Shown in pieces: positions 53,757 to 64,000 of a DNA stretch of 64,000 nt. Position numbers and translations under genes: made by a program. The number at the start of each line of letters is the position of its first letter. The first letter of the stretch is position 1. Under the pieces are notes generated by a model that was not told the DNA's origin, did no database searches, and saw only the letters and a program-made list of their open reading frames with translations. The stretch spans positions 1 to 64,000 of the forward strand of contig WOFQ01000001.1 of the NCBI GenBank assembly GCA_012184525.1. Reading direction: 5' to 3'. The DNA is from Xenoacremonium recifei (taxonomy: Eukaryota > Ascomycota > Sordariomycetes > Hypocreales > Nectriaceae).

Positions 53757-55284
53757 GCCTCGTCTTGGGTCAAATATGGTTTAAGGTCTATCAGTATGGA
53801 ATGGCTAGGCTGTTTTGTGACAACTGCCTACCGACTATCCTGGACAATTGAGGTGACTGATGGATTCGGCAGTCCTAGGGCTACAGGAACACTTCCCAGG
53901 CCAGTTACTGATGACACTGACTGTCACATTCACTAGTAGGTTACAAAGGAATTTATGAGAAGGCTCTTGGTTTCTTCTATGTAAGTAATTGGTTGGAGTC
54001 CTATTTTTTTTTTCGTTACGTCGTGCCTTCAAAAAGATTACTACAGTAGTAAAACAGTCCTTTGGCCGACAGTCAATATCTACGGGCAGCTGGCTCGATC
54101 TATCAACTTTATGACCCTCGTGACAGTAACAGCCAGACCCTATATTCAAGCTTCCAGGAGCAGTGGAATACAGACCCATGGGCCCTCGCACTATGACAGT
54201 TTGTAGGTAAAACAGCAATATTGAAAGGTGCAAAGAACAATCATTCTCGAAATTCCGAAGATGACTTGGTGCTGGGAAGAGGAAGCCACGGAAGAAAGCA
54301 CTGAGGTTGGGCCTTTTCTTCGCCTGACTAAGGTTACAGTACAGAGACGGAGACGAAAGGTGTGAATATCCGTGAAGGAAGCAATTCTATAATATCACAC
54401 ATGGGTCATAACAATCTATATACTTCAATGACTAGTCCTCTCGCCTATGATAAACGTCACCACTATTGTAACGATCTTGCTTTCTAAACTATAGGGTAGG
54501 TTCGACAGATCAAAGGGTTGCAATAGCATAGTAACTGGGTGATACGTCTGGTGATGCATAAGTAGATTGTGGCGACCAAGTGTTATTGATTAGCTGAGTA
54601 GCTATTCTAAATGAAACTGCAATGACGCTTCGCACCTCATGTCCATATACTTGAATGTAACTGGTTGGATCACATTCATTGTTCCAAAAGGGGAACAATA
54701 TGCACTGGATCGGCTCTGGACATACTGGAGGCTGCCTGTCCCTGAGTCTGGACAAGCTTGGATCGAGGTTTGGATCCAGCTCCAATCGAATCCTGTAAAG
54801 TCACTGGAGAATACGAGGGACGGATTGTATTTACAAAGCCGCTACTGCCACTTGAGCACAAGCATGCCTTGAAAACTACCCTCCTTCCAGGACCAGTAAT
54901 ACGAGCCACCTCCCAGGACACTGGGATATCTAGACTAGCTAAGCGCAGTGTGTCAGGGAACAAATTGCTCAATTTGTCTTTGCTACGCAATCGTCTCGAT
55001 GCCCCCACATCTAGGTAATCCGGTCATTGTAAGCGTAAGCGCTCTGTCCGGGGTGGCAATTCTACCCTCATTTTACCCCTCATCATATCGTTGCCCCAGG
55101 TTTTGACCCGCAAATCTCTGGGGAAGCCTTTCAGGGATGGGTTTTGAGTAACCTATGAGTACGGAGTACTTAATAGCCCTCTTCTCGTCAACATTTGCAA
55201 ATCATATCAGAACTCAAGGCGCACTCAATTCTTTGCTCATATCGAAATAGTCTCTTAAAGCTTTTGTCTTCTCATTTTCCAATC
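53757..55284. other. Gene-poor spacer, 1.5 kb
   Basis: No supported gene. A plus-strand frame at 54758-55018 is protein-like (KVTGEYEGRIVFTKPLLPLE, then LLPGPVIR) but has stops just upstream and no splice partner, so it may be a relic. The AGTACGGAGTACT word lies at 55158-55170, and the right end is the promoter of the sugar transporter gene. Confidence 0.45.
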
Positions 55285-56933
55285 ATGGCGTTGTTCAGTC
55301 TCGGACGAGGCAAAGGTGTCCAGGCCGGCGTGACCATATGCTGTCTCGTCGCATTCGTACTCTTTGGTTATGATCAAGGAGTTTTCGGTAGAATTCTGCA
55401 GAATGAAGATTGGCAAAGCCAGTTTAACCACCCGGATGATACCAAGACGGGAATCATAGTATCCTGCTATAATCTGGGTTGTCTGGCAGGTTGTGTTAGT
55501 ACGTGATCGGAATACTGAAGACGTCTCAAAGACTACGAGTTTGTATGCTGATATCTCATATGACAGTCAACTTTTTCATCGGCGACAAGCTTGGCCGCCG
55601 CAGGACAATCTGGGTTGCTATGGGCTTGGTCACTGTTGGTGCAATCCTTCAAACCACTGCATACAACGTTCCCCATCTAGTCATTGGGCGGGTCGTCACT
55701 GGTCTCGGTACGGGAATCAAAACTTCGACAGTACCGATGTAAGCTATCGCAACGTAAATAAGGGAAACCAGTGGCTAATATTCACGCAGGTATCAGTCTG
55801 AGCTTTGCGATCCTCGATCTCGCGGCCGCTTAGTCTCTAGTGAAGTCCTCTTCGTCGGAGTTGGCATCACTATTGCATACTGGTTCGATTTCGGCATGTC
55901 TTTCGTTGGTAGTGCGATCGCTTGGCGTCTTCCCATTGCGACCCAAATAATCTTCGCAGTCGGCGTCATAATTCTGGTTTTCGCACTCCCCGAGTCCCCA
56001 CGTTGGCTTTTCGTCAAAGGCCGTGACCAAGAGGCTGTCAACGTGTTGTGCCAGGTCTATGACAAAGATCCTTCGGACCCATACATCATTGCGGAAACTA
56101 CTTCTATTCAGGAGGCCATCGAACTTGAACTCGCAGCCAATAAGAATGACTCCTTCTTGAGTATTTTCAGAAAGGACAGCATTGGGACCAGATACCGCAT
56201 CCTACTTGCCTGGGGCGTTCAATTCATGAACCAGGCGGGAGGAATCAATCTCGTCGTCTATTATATCCCGTCAGTCTTGGTTCAGAACGTCGGGCTCTCA
56301 GCGCACATGGCTCAGATCCTAGGCGGTTGCATCAATATGATGTTCATGTTTGGCTCGCTTTTGCCTTCTTTTGCTCTGGATCGGATGGGCCGCCGGAAGA
56401 CAATGTTTTGGGGTTGTTCAGGTCTGAGCATTTGCATGCTCATGGTGGCAGCACTTTTGTCTCGAGTCGGTTATCCCAACGGCCATGCTTGTGCGTCGGC
56501 GGCAGTGGCGTTCTTCTTCCTCTATATGTTGATCTTCGGCATGAGCGTCAACTGCGTTCCTTGGGTCTATGTTCCAGAGATTCTTCCTCTTGAGGCTCGC
56601 ACGCGGGGGACAGCTATTGGAATCAGTTCTAACTGGCTCTGGAATTTCACTGTCGTAATGATCACGCCAGTCATTATCAATCGTTTGCAGTGGAAGGCGT
56701 ATCTGATTTTTATGGCTACGAACTTACTGTTCGTCCCTGCATTTCATTTCTTCTACCCAGAGACGAGCAACTTCAAACTGGAGGACATCGACCTCATCTT
56801 CTCCCAAGGAGGGAATCCTGTGTCTGTTGCGCGACAGATGACGAAGGATATGAGGAATAGTACCGGCACCAGCGGCAAGGCAACCTCAGCTGGTACGGAG
56901 AAGGAGCATACTGTAATGGTAGAAAGTGCTTAA
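55285..56933 (+). CDS. MFS sugar transporter (hexose-transporter type)
   Basis: Three exons from the ATG at 55285 give about 510 residues and 12 helices. Exon 1 holds GVTICCLVAFVLFGYDQGVF, the classic first helix of fungal hexose porters. The spliced exon 2 starts INFFIGDKLGRRRTIW, giving the loop 2-3 GR-R motif. Exon 3 starts YQSELCDPRSRGRLV, followed by PESPRWLFVKGR after helix 6, then QFMNQAGGINLVVYYIPSVL in helix 7 and FYPETSNFKLEDIDLIF at the C-terminal end, all family hallmarks. Both splice sites (GTACGT and GTAAGC donors) restore the conserved order, so it is intact. Substrate sugar unknown; no neighbour explains it. Confidence 0.9.
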
Positions 56934-57975
56934 AAATCAGCGCTTCAAGCCGTGGAATCCAAATTGGCAAGAATAGCTTTGTTAGAGGCGTTATGTAAGA
57001 CGCACAAGGCTGTTTCCATCAGTAGCTAGTTTATTTCGCGTCTATTACACATTCATTTTTGTTATGCTCGACACGTCTGAGAAGCCTGTTTATAAGGGCA
57101 CTCCTTTACACAGTTTAGTTGGAAATCAAGACCCTTCCTTTTGCAACATGCTATCCAATGAGCAGAAGGGGAGTTAAACGAAAAGAAAGGAACAGCACAT
57201 CTACTACTGTGACAAAATTACCCCAGAGCCCTATGCCCATAAAATGCTTCACACTAGGAGATGAGGGTAGACTAGTTCAGGTAGATTTTCGTTTCCGCTC
57301 CCAATTTCTCCGTAAGCTACGGTTATGAATATAGGACAGTATATGTAAAATAGTAAGATGCACGAACCGATGCGAAATTTATAAGCTTGCAAGCTGAAAA
57401 GCGCCGATTATGACTGTAATGTTTTTATTTGTAACCGATTTACACATATCCCAGTGGACGTTCGGGTTTTAAAACCCATCCTCTCGATGGTTAGGTTTAT
57501 CGATGATGAATAACTTTTATTATGTCAAATGCTATGAGGTTGGTGAATGCTTGGATATATTGAGATATTTAATGTCAGTACGGCTTAGTGATCCTGATCT
57601 CGCGTGGAAAAAAGGCACTTCGCGTCAGATATGCGTTTGATATCCCCTCTACCTAGTCATGATTCAATTAATCCAGGAAATGCGCTAATCCTCCGTCCGC
57701 CCCTAATTGCAGCTCGGGCTTTTCCACTTCAGTTTCTCCCAATTTACATACATATCGTTGAGCGGCTTTTTATATATAATTTCTCTCACTGGTAGAACTT
57801 GAATGCGAGCCTGAAAATGTTCTAATTCTACCACCCTTACTGATTAACCAATTCAAGACCGTATGAAATGTGCCCTTCTCTCTGTTCCATTGTTTACATA
57901 TAAGTCCTTAATCTTGTGCACACCATTGCTCACTGCCGGCATCTAAATAACGCCCGGGCACTCTTTGCATATCTT
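56934..57975. other. Gene-free AT-rich spacer
   Basis: About 1 kb between the sugar transporter end and the convergent enoyl-reductase gene. No gene or notable repeat is seen. Confidence 0.5.
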
Positions 57976-59301
57976 TTAAATCCTATAGACGATCTTGTAG
58001 TTCGATATGTTACCATCACGATACTCCTGAAATCCTCGCATAACACCATCCAAACCATCATCCATCACCTTAGGCGAGTTGGGCTTGATCTGACCTGACG
58101 AAAGCAGCTCGGGGAGTTTCCGAAAGAAACTCGAAGCAAGCTCGTGGTCCGCCTCGTGAGGCTAGTAAGCTTGTAAGCTTTCAAATTTCCTACTTTTTGA
58201 CAGTGTGAGTGCTCACCGGCCAATAGAACCGCCCATAACGGTGCTCCTTCAGAAATGCCGTCCAGACAAGGACGTCAGTAACCTTGACGCCCTTAACTAC
58301 GTCTTCAGTGTTGGCTTTGCCCGGGCGAACAGTGCACAGGACGCCGTTGTTGTGAGAAATGGCGCGTGAGGCTGTTTTAGATGAGGTCGTGTTTCCAATG
58401 GTATCAAACACGTATGGAAGACCGGGAGCCGCCTCTCGAATCTTTTCGACTACCTGTGGATCCCGATAGTCGAATGCTTCCTTCGCTCCGTAAGACTTGA
58501 GAAGGTCTTGGTGCTTTGGACTGCAGGTCGCAATAACCTCCAATCCATGCAGCCTCGCAATCTGGACCGCGTAAAGTCCTACACTTGCTATACGTTTCAT
58601 TAATCACCATGATCAAGAGGTGGCAAAACGCAAGGATGATTTGCAAGAGGGAGGAAAATAGAACATACAGCTGCCGCCCCAGACGAGAACCGCGGGCTTC
58701 TTATCACCACCTGCGTCAATAGCCAAGCAATCCTTTGAAAATAAGCTGAGCAAGGCCGTGCAGGACGCAAGGGGAATAGTACATGCTTCTTCCGGGCTCA
58801 GCTCTTGAGGAACCGGGAAGCAAATGTGCTCGTCGGCGAGGGTGTATTGGCTATAACCCCCTAGGCCCTTCGTCTCGCCTAGCTCTGTATTAGTATCCTG
58901 AGCCACCCGAAAGCAAGGCCGGAAGACATAGAACATACCGCCCCAGATCAAGCCGGCGATAGTTGTTCCCTTCGTAATTCTAGTAATATTCGGCCCGGTT
59001 TCCTCGACCACGCCAACAAAGTCGCAGCCAAGGATAGCTCCGTCCCCGAAGGCGTTGCTGTCGAAGGATTGAACTATAGAGAACTCAGAGTTGGTCGTGC
59101 GTAAAAGTACGGAAAGGAATTGAACGTATTGTGAAGCGGATTGGTCTTACCATCTGTCAGGTTCTGGGCCACGTGAGACACCCTAACTCTAAGCTGGTGC
59201 TTCCCAGGTTTGGGGACGGGCACGAATTCCTTAACCAACTTTGGTGTGTTATTCCTATCGACTCTAACGATCAGAGCTTCGGCAGAGGCTGGGAATGGCA
59301 T
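57976..59301 (-). CDS. Zinc-type alcohol dehydrogenase-like enoyl reductase (ToxD-like MDR)
   Basis: Medium-chain dehydrogenase/reductase of about 365 residues in five exons. The start at 59301 gives EALIVRVDRNNTPKLVKEF then PGKHQLRVRVSHVAQN. Exon 2 has GDGAILGCDFVGVVEETG; exon 3 GLGGYSQYTLADEHICFPVP and LVWGGSS with the splice continuing VGLYAVQIARLHGLEVIAT (NADPH-binding fold). A last intron is needed to add PHEADHELASSFFRKLPELL and NISNYKIVYRI to the stop at 57976; without it the protein would lack its last helix. The catalytic zinc ligands are not obvious, which fits enoyl-reductase or quinone-reductase relatives such as ToxD-like proteins. It is divergent from the epoxide hydrolase gene. 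Confidence 0.85.
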
Positions 59302-59904
59302 TGCGAAAGATTTGTTTCAAGGACATGCGCAGTATGGACCGAGTGACGGAACAGATTACCCAGCCGAAAGGTAAGGCCGATAACTCTCACGTCGCCACTT
59401 GACTGGCGCGTATTTATAATGCCAGATTAGTCGTGAAGAGAGGAGGCAGACATGACTAATCCAAGTACTAATCCAAGTCACCGAGTAATCGCCGCTTTGC
59501 CGTACAGCTTCTCTACTAGTCAGGCCGTTGAGAAGGCAGCAAGTCTGTCTAAGACAGGCAGGTTGAAGCGCGCCCGGTGGAGGATGTCTCGCGCCAGGCG
59601 TCGGAGTTTCGCTCTCTGGCCTGGACGCATGGGGGACGATCTAGAGAGAATGGCATGTGGAAACGCTGCTAGGATGTCGCCACGATTATCGATCCACGGT
59701 GGAAGAAGCGCATGTAATTGCAGCTTTCAATTAATTAATTTCTTTCTTACGTCACTTAGCAACTACTACATTAGGGAGTGGGCTTTTTCTCAACCATTTA
59801 TTGTCATTGCGTCTGCGCTCTATGTTAATACCTCGGGACTGGTTTGTTTCTTCTTCTAAAGTGCTTCTTACGTATTGCGAAAGACCTATTCACATAATTA
59901 AACC
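59302..59904. promoter_or_regulatory. Divergent region between enoyl reductase and epoxide hydrolase genes
   Basis: The 603-bp gap lies between the two starts, so the genes may share control. An open frame at 59452-59859 shows no domain and is probably not coding. No regulator-specific motif is visible. Confidence 0.4.
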
Positions 59905-61303
59905 ATGAGCTCCTCGTATCTGTGTCTTCCATCGGAAACAGAGCTCAAGGTCAATGAGCCTATTCCTTTCTCGGTCCGTTTCAGCCAAGAACTCATCGAA
60001 CTTACACGACAGAAGCTCGATCTTGCTCGATATCCGTTCGAGCAGAGTGATTTTGGGGCTGATAACTGGTCGCAAGGTGCAAAGGTGGCCAGGGTGAAAC
60101 AGCTAGCTCAGTACTGGCGTAATGAGTACGACTGGGCAAAGCAGGAGGTTAGTATCAAGGCTCTTGGCCTAAACGATGAAGGAATCCGCTAAGCAGTATA
60201 ACTGGCAGAGGTTTCTCAACGACACATTCAACCATTACGTGGTGAAACTTCAAGTGCCTGGCTATGGACCACTGATCTTGCATTTCACGCATGCAAAATC
60301 GTCGAGCCCAAGTGCCATTCCGCTACTTTTCTCTCATGGATGGCCAGGATCTTTTGTCGAGGCGTCTAAGGTTGTCAATAACCTCAGCAACCCTATAAGG
60401 TCGGCCGATCCGTCGTTCCATGTCGTGGCGCCTTCTATTCCGGGATTTGGCTTTTCCCCTGCCCCCAGAAAATCAGGAGTAGGCCCAGAGGTCACGGCTC
60501 GGGCATACAAAATCCTAATGACTGATGTGCTCGGGTACAAGTGGTTTGTGACCCAGGGCGGCGACTTTGGTTCTTTTATTATCAGGTCCTTGGCTATCCA
60601 GTTTCCGGGCGTCGTTCGCGCTCAACACCTGAACATGTTCCCGGTGCCGCCTCCAACCTTATGGTCTGCGCCATTAGCTTACCTTCGTTGGTGCCTCTCT
60701 GGGGTCTTTTACTCTGACTTCGAGCGAGAGGCCCTGCGAGTGAGGAAAAACTTTGAGGTAGACCAGAGCGGGTATCTAGAACAACAAAGGACCAGGCCTC
60801 AGACATTAGGATATGCGCTGGGCGATTCGCCTATTGGTCTGTTGGCATGGTTTATTGAAAAGTTTCATGACTGGGGTCATGTTAATGAAGCTTTTGACCC
60901 CGATACCGCTATTACCCTAGTTGTCATGCATTGGATTCAGGGGGCGACACCGGGGTTGAGGTTCTACCGTGAAGCTTTCGGCTCTCGACGGGAGGCAGAG
61001 AAGACTTTTGAAACTTATGTGAGCTGCCCTACCGGCGTTAGTATGTATGCCAGAGAGCAGATTCATGTGAGTAAACCCCTACAGCGTTCTGTGACAAGGA
61101 ACTGATAGTTGTCTTTACCCGTATACTAGTGCCCCAGGGATTGGGCTCAGCAGGCCGCTAACATCCAATATTGGAGAGAGTACGAGATTGGTGGCCATTT
61201 CTCATCCCTTGAGTGCCCGGAGATGTTCATTCAGGACATGAAGACATTCTTCTTTTCAGACTCGGTAAAGAAGTCCATCAAGAGTGTAGCAGGAGACATA
61301 TAG
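59905..61303 (+). CDS. Epoxide hydrolase (alpha/beta hydrolase with EHN domain)
   Basis: Adds water to epoxides to give diols. Three exons (59905-60147, 60194-61066, 61130-61303) give 429 residues. Residues 1-110 match the N-terminal EHN domain: PFSVRFSQELIELTRQKLDL then SDFGADNWSQGA and WRNEYDWAKQ, then after splicing QYNWQRFLNDT. The oxyanion region is HGWPGSF; the nucleophile is Asp205 in TQGGDFGSF; the catalytic His395 lies in YEIGGHFSSLE of the last exon, so the C-terminal intron is needed for activity. No signal peptide. It is divergent from the ToxD-like reductase gene; whether they act together is not known. Confidence 0.9.
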
Positions 61304-62001
61304 AGCCACATTCGGCACTAAGCAGTGCAGAGACGTTTGGCTGTGAAGCAACTGGAGACAAGTTTTTAAGCATGAGCTAGCTTAAGGTGGTATGGCCTTC
61401 ACTCTATGCCGTTGCTATCGAAACTCCAACGGGTTGCCCTGGGTTGGTTTTGGTCGATATCCATATTTTCTTAAGAACCACAAGGAAATTATGAGTCGGC
61501 AAAACGCTAGAGCAGTCGTATTTCATGCCTTGCACCAATCAATTCTTTCACCGAATATCTAAGAATTGCCCTAGATCTTCATGACAGTGGTGCAGCCATC
61601 CTTACGTATGTAAGGGTTGGCAGCGAACTTCAATGCCGGTATAACGTTGTCAAGACTGAACTCATCCGTAAGTCAGGAAATGACAGGTGGTTACTCCGTA
61701 CATCAAGGTTCAAAGGTAGTTCGGCTAAAAAGGGTTATTATCTAGTGGTTTGGGCGGCACCCACTACGTCCCTTTGGAGTATTAATAATAGTTATAACTT
61801 ATCGTAAATGGATGGGCCATGCTAGCATCCGTATGTCCCGCTTTCATACGCGATCGGAAAATGAGAAGGCGCCGTCGGCTCCGTAATTACCCCGATATAT
61901 ATACTATATCAACCTGTCCACTGGTGACAGTTTAATTTCAGTATCATCCCTTCTCGCTTTTTCTCTTGTGATTCCTTTCCAAACATCACTGGACAGTCAT
62001 T
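61304..62001. other. Intergenic segment
   Basis: No gene seen. Contains the promoter of the CocE/NonD-type hydrolase gene, with AT-rich stretches in its centre. Confidence 0.45.
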
Positions 62002-63655
62002 ATGTCGAAATCAAGAGGCTTCATCCGTAAGCTCACTGACCGCGCCATGGGAAATTTTTTGGGCCTACCGCCTGAAAGTTGTAGCTATGAAATTCGGGCA
62101 GTTAACATTCCCATCTCCGACGAGATCGAATTGGCTGCGGACCTTTATATCCCTAGCGGGATATCCCCTTTAGGGACCATCCTGGTGCGTTCCCCTTACG
62201 GTCGCGGGATCGCTTTCACAATGGGATCGGCGCGTATCTTGGCCCCTCGCGGATTTCAAGTACTCTTCGTCAGTTGTCGCGGTACCTTTGGATCGTCTGG
62301 CACCTTTGATGGAGGATATTGTGAAGCCGAAGATGGACAGGGTGTCGTAGCCTGGATGAGAAAACAGCCCTGGTATACAGGATCATTTGCTATCTTTGGA
62401 ATGTCCTACTCAGGATATGTACAATGGGCACTCTTCGGCCACCCGCCAACGGACATGGCTGGCGCCGTGATCATGGCTGGCCCTCATGACTACGCTCAGC
62501 ACGTTTGGGGGACAGGAGCATTCAATATGCAACATATATCATGGAGTCACACCATCGTTTCTCAATCAAGAAACTGCAAGCCTCTATGAGCGCTACCAAG
62601 CTCTATCCCCAGACAAATACTTTCGGTCCATGTTGGAGACTGTACCTTTGACCGAAGGTATTGCCCATCACTTTGAGAATCATCGTACCGCGCCGTGGCT
62701 GATACATGCCGTCACTCACCCCGATATATCCGATCCAAGTTGGTCGCCATTACGACATGGGCAAGCCTTGAAGCTGGTCAATATGCCTGTATTGCTGATC
62801 ACAGGCTGGTTCGATATATTTTTTGACCAAACCTTGGAGCAATACTACAAACTCAGCTCTCGGAGGCAAGATACGGGGCTCATCATTGGTCCCTGGACTC
62901 ATTTAGAAATCCAGAATCGGAAAACTTCTTTGCTCATGGTCGAGTGGCTAGAGAGATGTCTAGCTAGCCATAACAGCGAAGGTCAAACAGACGCGAGGGC
63001 AGAGGTAGAGATATCTATTGGTGGTTTGAAGTCTCCACAATGGCTCAAATTGCCAAAATGGCCGCCGCCGACAACTCCGTACGAACTATATCTCTGTTTG
63101 GACGGTATACTTCAGTTGGAGCAGCCTCCAGCTTCTATCGGATCCTCTACGTTTGTATTCGATCCAACCAATCCTACGCCAACTTGCGGTGGCCCTCTCT
63201 TGTACAACGGAGGCGTCCAAGATGACACGGCCCTATCACGAAGACCTGATGTCATCGTATTCACGACTGGGCCTTTATTGAAGCCCCTACGCGTTCTGGG
63301 AAGATCGCACGTTTCCCTAGCACACTCAGCGGACGCGCAATGTTTCGACCTCTTTGTTCGTCTCAGCAGAGTTGACCCCAAGTCTCGATCACATAATGTT
63401 ACGGAGGGTTATGCGCGCTTGAATGGAGGCCTCACAAATGAGTCTGTCCATATCTCTTTAGCTGATACAGCTTTCGAATTCCAGGAGGGGGATAGAATAA
63501 GGGTTCTCGTGGCCGGAGGCTCATTCCCGATGTACTCCCGTGCATCAGGCACTTTAGAACCATCAGAAACAGCAATTGAACTATCCCTGATATGCCATAC
63601 GGTGTTTTACGGTCCCCAAGGAATTTCCCGGATTACTTTGCCTGTAGCGGTCTAA
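62002..63655 (+). pseudogene. CocE/NonD-type (X-Pro dipeptidyl-peptidase-like) hydrolase gene with a frameshift
   Basis: Two overlapping frames together encode one CocE/NonD-family protein of about 550 residues. The first, from ATG 62002, has IPISDEIELAADLYIPSG, LVRSPYGRGIAF, SCRGTFGSSGTF and the nucleophile elbow IFGMSYSGYVQWAL, followed by AGPHDYAQHVWGTGAF. It is out of frame after about 62565. The rest continues one frame forward, ETASLYERYQALSPDKYF, then VLLITGWFDIFFDQTLEQYY (Asp) and GPWTHLE (His), up to the beta-sandwich domain that ends at 63655. A one-base insertion or two-base deletion near 62562-62572 explains it. The only GT...AG that would restore the frame is about 25 bp, too short. 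All catalytic residues are kept, so it may be a recent break or an assembly error. Confidence 0.75.
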
Positions 63656-64000
63656 AGGTCCCCAATGTCTTGATAAATTGATTATAAATTAGGATTTTTA
63701 TTTTGAAAGAAAGGGGAGGTGGAGGGTGGCGAAATTTGAAAGTTCAGAATAGAATAGTATAAAGGTCAGAGCATACTTCACTAATAACTATTGTAGTTGG
63801 TGCACAGCTCTTTGGGTATCAGGTCAAGATGTCACGACCCATGTTAATGACTAGTCACATGCGCAACACGTGACCCAAGACGCTGTCTGATTTACCGGTC
63901 AGGCCACTATGCCACTAAAAAAGATTTTCTTAGTAACATAGTGTTTATTTCTGCCTATCTGACACACGCTCACCTTCGGAGAAGCGAGCGCAATTGTAGC
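63656..64000. other. Right edge, no gene seen
   Basis: AT-rich 3' flank of the hydrolase gene with one CACGTGAC word near 63868. Nothing else supported. Confidence 0.4.

Noticed and set aside
54639..55018. Overlapping plus-strand frames that look protein-like
   Set aside because: Stops and frame changes occur within short distances and no family is recognised; at most a relic.
62503..62570. Possible 68-bp intron joining the two frames of the CocE/NonD-type hydrolase
   Set aside because: Its length leaves the wrong phase, and it would remove the WGTGAF block that is conserved in the family.
4603..63655. A complete secondary-metabolite cluster
   Set aside because: No polyketide synthase, NRPS, terpene synthase or other core enzyme is present, so the scattered oxidoreductases are not enough to claim one.

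Overview
The window looks like an accessory region of a filamentous ascomycete (Pezizomycotina) chromosome. Almost every gene is split by short introns (about 45 to 95 bp, GT...AG). The gene families are typical of these fungi: Zn2Cys6 regulators, a LaeA-like methyltransferase, MFS permeases and a PL26-like rhamnogalacturonan lyase. An Aspergillus or Penicillium relative (Eurotiales) is my best guess, but that is inference. I see no rRNA, tRNA, CRISPR array or intact transposon. I find about 23 intact or nearly intact protein genes, and several relics with in-frame stops or frameshifts of the C-to-T/G-to-A kind expected from repeat-induced point mutation (RIP).

Layout. 0-2.5 kb: gene-poor, with an ankyrin-repeat relic. 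2.5-4.0 kb: conserved fungal protein of unknown function. 4.6-19.6 kb: nutrient-scavenging genes, namely a DUR3-type urea transporter, a short-chain dehydrogenase, a broken Zn2Cys6 regulator, a Dal5-type MFS permease divergent from a Zn2Cys6 regulator, an amidase and a TauD-type dioxygenase. 21.4-22.9 kb: LaeA-like methyltransferase. 23-28 kb: gene-poor and decayed, with an acidic-protein relic, a UDP-galactopyranose mutase relic, one copy of a dispersed repeat and a 23-bp tandem repeat.

28.3-37.5 kb: possible metabolic cluster of flavin amine oxidase, amino-acid permease, class II aldolase, Zn2Cys6 regulator and PhyH-type dioxygenase, with two divergent promoters. 37.6-38.6 kb: unknown protein with a frameshift. 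39.4-41.2 kb: secreted peptidase-like hydrolase. 41.7-48.4 kb: probable pectin (rhamnogalacturonan) utilisation cluster of Zn2Cys6 regulator, PL26-like lyase and sugar transporter. The lyase and transporter share a divergent promoter holding a G-rich CreA-like array and a duplicated regulatory module. 48.8-53.8 kb: Baeyer-Villiger-type monooxygenase divergent from a regulator that keeps only half of its zinc cluster. 55.3-56.9 kb: sugar transporter. 58.0-63.7 kb: ToxD-like enoyl/alcohol dehydrogenase divergent from an epoxide hydrolase, then a CocE/NonD-type hydrolase with a frameshift.

No polyketide synthase, NRPS or terpene synthase core enzyme is present, so the oxidoreductases cannot be assigned to a natural product from this window. 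The best-supported functional unit is the rhamnogalacturonan module. The most informative structural findings are the RIP-like relics, the dispersed inverted repeat pair and the duplicated promoter module.
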